From contig NZ_JAPEQG010000002.1 in assembly GCF_026339735.1 (NCBI RefSeq), forward strand, positions 310,001 through 374,000: DNA of 64,000 nucleotides. The letters run 5' to 3'. Origin of the DNA: Streptomyces sp. NBC_01669. Lineage in GTDB: Bacteria > Actinomycetota > Actinomycetes > Streptomycetales > Streptomycetaceae. Shown here piece by piece: positions 59,806-64,000 of this stretch. A model generated the notes under the pieces. It was not told where the DNA came from. It ran no database searches and saw only the letters and a list, made by a program, of their open reading frames with translations. Within the stretch, counting starts at the first letter, position 1, and every line of letters begins with the position of its first letter. The position numbers were made by a program, and so were the translations under genes.

Positions 59806-61338
59806 TTACAGCAGTTGGACGCCGGGACGGCTGGCGTCGATGTAGAAGGACTGCGCGTCCCAGCCGGGCGCGTCGGGTCGGGTGACGAACTGGACGTTGT
59901 GCTGGGTGCTGGTCATGCCGGTGGGGGTGACGGTGTGACGGAGGTAGCCGCGGTAGCCCTGGGCGTACTTGATCCAGGGGTTCTTCATCCATCCGGTGAC
60001 CGTCGCGGGGTCGCCCGGGCCGTCGCCGGTGGAGGTGATCGAGGTGCCGATGAACTGCGAGCCGACGATCGGGCTCGTGGCGTCCGGGATCCTGAGCAGC
60101 GCGTCCGAAACCAGCGTCCAGTGCAGGTCACCGGCGAGGATCACCGGGCTCACGCCGCGGTCGTAGTAGGCCTGGTAGATCCGGTTGCGGGTCGGGCTGT
60201 TCTGCGCCACGCCACCCAGCTGCTGGCCGACCGCCATGACGTTCCATGTCGTGTCGTAGGAGCCGATCCCGTCGATCAGCCAGGCCTCCTGCTTGTCGCC
60301 GATCTTGGAGACCACCGGGTCGTTGTCGCCCTTGCGGTACTGCCGACCGTCCAGGACGTCGAACTGGACGAGGTTGCCGACCGCGAAGCGGCGGTAGACC
60401 TTCATGTCGGGACCGACCGGCGGCGCCATCCGTGTCGGGATGTTCTCCCACCAGGCCTTGTAGCCCGCGGCACGCCGCTCAAGCTCGAGCTTGCCGCGGT
60501 CCGCGGCCCCGGCGTAGTCGTTGGCGACCTCGTGGTCGTCCCACGTGACCACCCATGGGAAGGCCGCGTGGCTGGCCTGGAGGTTGGCGTCGAGCTTGTA
60601 CAGCGCGTACCGCAGCCGGTACTCGTCGACCGAGTGGCAAGGGGCGCGGATCTCGGCCGCAACATCGATGCCCCGCGGGGTCGTGACCGGGATCTGGGTC
60701 TCGTAGATGTAGTCGCCGAGGTGGAAGACGACGTCGAGGTCCTCCCGCGCCAGATCGCGGTAGGCGGTGTAGTGGCCGTTGATCCAGTTCTGGCACGAGA
60801 CGTGCGCGAAGTTGAACGACGACACCGCCGCACCCGGGGCCGGCAGCGTACGGGTCCGGCCGACCGGGCTCAGCTCCGAGCCGCAGCGGAACCGGTAGAA
60901 GTACCAGCGGTCGGGCCGCAGGCCACGGACGTCGACGTGGACCGAGTGGTTGTCCTCCGGAAGGGCGAAGATCTCACCCTCGGTCACGATGTGCTCGAAG
61001 GCCTCGTCATCGGCAACCTGCCAATGCACCGGAACCTTGCGCTGCGGCATCCCGGAGCCGACGGCCAGCGGCTCGGGGGCGAGCCTGGTCCACAGGATCA
61101 CGGAGTCCGGCAACGGGTCACCCGAGGCGATCCCCAGGGAGAATGGGTAGGAGCTGAAACTACCGACACCCGAGGTGGAGGCAGCAAATGCCGGTGCCGC
61201 CTGGCCCAGCACGCCCGCGGCCGCTACCGAGGTCACAGCCGCGCCGGACATGATCAGGAAGCCACGGCGATTAGGGTGATCGGTCCCAGAACCCGACTCG
61301 AATCCAGACGCGGACACATGCTTGCGCTCATCACTCAT
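59806..61338 (-). CDS. phoD: PhoD-type secreted alkaline phosphatase/phosphodiesterase
   Basis: 510 residues from the ATG at 61338. The Tat signal is NRRGFLIMSGAAVTSVAAAG with an AFA-type cleavage region. A PhoD N-terminal domain (SYPFSLGIASGDPLPDSVIL, WTRLAPEPL) precedes the metallophosphatase core: FHLGDYIYET, TWDDHEVANDYAG and PVILAGDLHWT supply metal ligands. Ca/Fe-dependent PhoD enzymes release phosphate from phosphodiesters and phosphomonoesters outside the cell, usually under PhoR-PhoP control. GGTTCATCGG upstream (near 61440) resembles one half of a PHO box, but a full set of direct repeats is not clear. Confidence 0.92.
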   Translation of the reverse strand: MSDERKHVSASGFESGSGTDHPNRRGFLIMSGAAVTSVAAAGVLGQAAPAFAASTSGVGSFSSYPFSLGIASGDPLPDSVILWTRLAPEPLAVGSGMPQRKVPVHWQVADDEAFEHIVTEGEIFALPEDNHSVHVDVRGLRPDRWYFYRFRCGSELSPVGRTRTLPAPGAAVSSFNFAHVSCQNWINGHYTAYRDLAREDLDVVFHLGDYIYETQIPVTTPRGIDVAAEIRAPCHSVDEYRLRYALYKLDANLQASHAAFPWVVTWDDHEVANDYAGAADRGKLELERRAAGYKAWWENIPTRMAPPVGPDMKVYRRFAVGNLVQFDVLDGRQYRKGDNDPVVSKIGDKQEAWLIDGIGSYDTTWNVMAVGQQLGGVAQNSPTRNRIYQAYYDRGVSPVILAGDLHWTLVSDALLRIPDATSPIVGSQFIGTSITSTGDGPGDPATVTGWMKNPWIKYAQGYRGYLRHTVTPTGMTSTQHNVQFVTRPDAPGWDAQSFYIDASRPGVQLL

Positions 61339-62188
61339 GGGGCGATCTCTCTGCTGTTGTCTGAACAATGGAGCGTGGGGGGCACAAGCACGCTAGAGAG
61401 ACCACACCACCGCGAGGACCGGCCGGAACGGGCCATCCGATGAACCGTCCGTAAATATTGTCAACGGCCAAGTGCGTGTGGTTCTGGCCGCCTTTGAGCG
61501 ATCGATGCGAGTCAGAAGGTCACGGTTCGGGCGTTCTCGCCGGTAGCTTGATCCTTGAACGCGAACATGGTCGCTGTCGATCACCGAGTTGTTGACGGTC
61601 CAGTTTCCGAGGACGGCTTCGCGTTCCTCTACGACCGAAATGAGCCGGGACCGTCGGCCCGGTCCTCACCGTCCTCCACGGCCGACCTGGTTCAGGAGTG
61701 CCGCTCGATTCGTGACTCGCCAAAGCTTGCGGGTAGATGGGGGCTTCCAGCCTCCTGACAGGCGCCCACGAGCTCGAGCGTAGGAAATGCCCCAGCCAAA
61801 CCCTTTCCTTCACCCACCACTCACCCCAGCTCCCATCCCGGAGTCTGAGCGCCTCCGCCGGAGGCATTTCTTGAAGCCGCGGGCTTGGTTCTCGTCTCAT
61901 GCCCTTCGGGCCTCTCCACACGTGGGCGCGCGTCGGCGGCGGCAGCGCCGAGCGGGCCGGAGGCAGGAGCGTGGGCGCAGCCAGAGCCAGGAAGCGCGCC
62001 CGGCGGAGCGGAGCGCAGCCGGGCGCCTTGAACCTGTAGAGAAAGTTTCTACTCACTCCATCAACATGGGGTTGTCTTGTCTCGGTTGATGCTTGACGTT
62101 GTGGCTTCATCTGATGCTTGACACCGCTTGCCTCGGCTTGGCTGTGTGCGTCTGACAGGCGTGTGCAGGGAGGGCCGGGGCCGTACTG
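61339..62188. other. 850-bp stretch without a recognisable gene
   Basis: The first part is the phoD promoter region; TTGACAATATTTACGG on the minus strand near 61455 is an unusually AT-rich spot. Further right, GCGCCCGGC...GCCGGGCGC (about 61998-62022) forms a dyad, and TGATGCTTGAC occurs twice (about 62088 and 62113). No coding frame is convincing. Confidence 0.45.
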
Positions 62189-62335
62189 GTGGAGTTGAGT
62201 GTGGTCGAGCAGCGGTATCACGCTGTCATGGAGGTCGCCGCGGGGGTTCCTGTCACTCAAGTCGGGGCCCGTGATTCATACTTGCGCACCCAGGAGTGCA
62301 CCGACTGCCTCGACACCCCAAACCGCCGTCCACCG
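62189..62335. pseudogene. IS481-type transposase N-terminus with a small internal inversion
   Basis: On the plus strand 62192-62266 reads LSVVEQRYHAVMEVAAGVPV then TQVGA. The expected continuation, RRFGVSRQSVHSWVRKYESR, is found on the minus strand at about 62268-62335. So the helix-turn-helix segment has been flipped relative to its N-terminus. No catalytic core remains. Confidence 0.65.
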
Positions 62336-63318
62336 CCTCGTGGTCGACCGGGACGCCGGTCGATGCCCATCGGTCGGCGGCGGGCGCCGATCGCGTGCAG
62401 CGTCGCTACATCTCCCGCAACAATCTCCACCACCGCCAGCCCAGGCTCCGACACGAGCACAGCATTGATGTATCCCATGCCGTACGAGACGGGCCTCGCC
62501 AGGCTGGAGTTACGCCGCAGGCCACAGTTCACCCAGCCGTGTTGCTGGGTCCGTGCGGGCCAGCGGCATCAAGGTAGTGGGACGCATACGCAGCAACCCG
62601 GGGGGTCGGCGACTTTCGGACGTCAGCCCGACTACTGCCTACGACCGGGCACGCACCTCGTTTGCGTGGCTGACGACAGCCCGGCCCGCATAGTCCCGAA
62701 GCCACTGGGTGCGGCGGACACGCTGCTGGAGGCGGGCGAGGAACCGACCGACCTCTCCCCCACGCCGCTTGCCGGGCTGCACGGCGGGCCCGGCTTCCAC
62801 CCTGATCAGGACTGAGCGGCGGCGGCTCAGCGGTGAGGGATGCTGCCCAGCGCCGAGGGTGACTCCCTGGGGGCGGCTCGGGGCCGGTGGAGCGCGAAAG
62901 AAACGGAAGCCCATATTTTATGACGTCGGTCACAGCGCTCCGGTGACCAACCAGCGTACTTAGTAGACGCAGCGTGGCAGATATTTGAGGATTTGTCCGT
63001 TTTAGCCTGGATGCGGATCCCGCCGTGTCCCGGAATTCCGCCCGGCCGGCTCGCACGCCCGCTGCCCCGTGGTGTAAGGCTTCTGACGTCGCGACAGCTT
63101 TCCCTCCCGCCACCATGTGCGGACTGGAGACCCGCGCACTGCCCTGGCGAGGTCCTGGGACCTACGAGGCGACGTAGCGGCGAGACCCGTTGCGCTCCCT
63201 GTCGAGCCGTTCTAAGAATGACGACCCACAGGACGTCGCTGCAGTTCGGAACCGGTGTTCACGCAGGGTCGACCGCGCACCGGGCGCTCGGCGTCACCGA
63301 GTGAGTAGGAGCCCCCAC
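62336..63318. other. 983-bp stretch, probably decayed
   Basis: A plus-strand frame ends ARIVPKPLGAADTLLEAGEE, DLSPTPLAGLHGGPGFHPDQ near 62815 and may be the tail of a lost gene, but it has no start or family. Around 62910-63000 the DNA is locally AT-richer (ATATTTTATGACGTCGGTCA), perhaps promoter sequence. No LysR regulator, the usual neighbour of snapalysin genes, is seen. Confidence 0.4.
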
Positions 63319-64000
63319 ATGAAGTCGTCCCGAACGTCCGCGAGACTCCTCGCCCTCGCTCTCGGCCTGGGTCTGGCCTCCAGCGCGCTGGGCGCGGCGG
63401 TGCCGGCGAGCGCCCAGACGGCCGCCACCCCGTCCGCTTCCGCTGGTACCTCCGTGGCGCGGTACGACGGGTCGGTTGAGGAGGCCGCGAACAACAAGGC
63501 GTTCTTCGCGGCTGTGCTCAAGTCGGTCGCCGAGAAGCGGGCCGCCCAGCCCAACGCGCAGGCGGTGACCGTCTACTACAACGCCTCCCAGGCACCGAGC
63601 TTCCGTTCGCAGATATCGAGCGCGGCCTCGATCTGGAACAGCTCCGAGTCCAACGTCAAGCTCCAGGAGGCTTCGAGCGGTGCCGACTTCTCCTACCACG
63701 AGGGCAACTACCCGCGCGGGTCCTACGCCTCCACCAACGGCCACGGAAGCGGCTACATCTTCCTTGACTACGCCCAGAACCAGCAGAACGACTCGATCCG
63801 CGTCGTCACCCACGAGACCGGACACGTGCTGGGCCTGCCGGACGACTACAGCGGTCCGTGCAGTGAGCTGATGTCGGGCGGCGGCCCCGGCCCGTCCTGT
63901 ACCAACCGCTACCCGAACGCCACCGAGCGCTCGCGTGTCGACCAGCTGTGGGCCACCGGACTCGCGCAGGCCCCGGGCACGGTGAAGCAGCCCGCTGACC
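63319..64000 (+). CDS. snpA: snapalysin-type secreted zinc metalloprotease (M7), 3' end outside the window
   Basis: 227 codons are visible from the ATG at 63319 (AGGAG upstream); no stop before the window ends. Signal peptide MKSSRTSARLLALALGLGLA through ASA, then a propeptide. The mature domain has VTVYYNASQAPSFRSQISSA and the zinc site THETGHVLGLPDDYSG (HExxHxxGxxD), followed by CSELMSGGGPGPSC with a disulphide pair and the Met-turn. Snapalysins are small milk-hydrolysing proteases unique to Streptomyces. Nearly the whole expected length is present. Confidence 0.93.
   Translation, partial: MKSSRTSARLLALALGLGLASSALGAAVPASAQTAATPSASAGTSVARYDGSVEEAANNKAFFAAVLKSVAEKRAAQPNAQAVTVYYNASQAPSFRSQISSAASIWNSSESNVKLQEASSGADFSYHEGNYPRGSYASTNGHGSGYIFLDYAQNQQNDSIRVVTHETGHVLGLPDDYSGPCSELMSGGGPGPSCTNRYPNATERSRVDQLWATGLAQAPGTVKQPAD

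Noticed and set aside
59815..61443. Plus-strand frame of ~540 codons opposite phoD
   Set aside because: Antisense to the PhoD gene, whose signal peptide and metal ligands are unmistakable.
61998..62022. GC-rich dyad considered as a telomere palindrome
   Set aside because: Only about nine paired bases and isolated; Streptomyces telomeres carry several adjacent palindromes with distinct loops.

Overview
The window is high-GC DNA (about 70% by eye) with Streptomyces-type gene content: a YtrA-type GntR regulator, an ECF sigma factor with a SnoaL-like tail, a Tat-exported PhoD phosphatase, a snapalysin-type protease, and many integrative-plasmid and IS genes. The pattern fits a variable region of a Streptomyces linear chromosome (an arm or an island) or a large plasmid. 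A decayed telomere terminal protein gene (tpg) near 3.7-4.0 kb favours a replicon with a linear-replicon history. All product names are my own recognition of family motifs; no database search was run.

Layout. 0-3.2 kb: an autoregulated GntR/membrane-protein pair and a membrane-anchored protein. 3.2-8.2 kb: a graveyard holding a dehydrogenase tail, a 205-bp MITE-like element, tpg, an ECF operon whose last gene has a nonsense codon, and a MobF-type relaxase broken by a 14-bp tandem duplication. 8.4-17 kb: secreted and membrane proteins, one intact DDE IS, a TPR protein and several chimeric fragments. 17.6-20.8 kb: an IS1182 element sitting exactly in the terminal hairpin of a TnpB element. 21-24.2 kb: a dienelactone-hydrolase-like protein, then an MFS transporter beheaded by an IS. 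24.3-28.9 kb: a tight five-gene operon (DUF998, DMT permease, GT4 glycosyltransferase, OmpR regulator, histidine kinase). 28.9-30.2 kb: a mosaic of fragments (tyrosine recombinase, ricin lectin, PIN toxin, IS110). 30.2-33.1 kb: an ArsR-controlled P1B-4 metal ATPase with a [2Fe-2S] ferredoxin-like partner. 33.1-38.5 kb: a DUF6000/MFS fusion, an IS5 element, plasmid-type genes, an S1-like protein, a SMI1/KNR4 protein and a GNAT.

38.7-57.8 kb is a nest of insertions that can be unpicked from target duplications. An IS4 element (36-bp terminal repeats, 10-bp target duplication) contains an IS3. Next, a plasmid-type gene is split in two, with halves ending at 42.53 kb and resuming at 57.75 kb. The 15.2-kb block between them carries two overlapping tyrosine recombinase genes at its right edge and short inverted CTGAACTAA ends. 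Inside that block an IS5 transposase gene is cut into three pieces. One cut is a 3.46-kb segment with 29-bp inverted repeats that carries a hydrolase and a DUF1707 gene but no transposase of its own. The other cut is a second IS5 copy that itself holds an IS3 inside an IS3. The block also carries an orphan barstar-like protein, a repeat protein and a hypothetical gene.

57.9-64 kb: a hypothetical protein, the tail of an integrase beside the 3' half of a tRNA (probably an attachment-site scar), phoD, about 2 kb of non-coding or decayed sequence, and a snapalysin gene running off the right edge. Host-type genes and working regulatory modules are interleaved with at least four generations of mobile elements.
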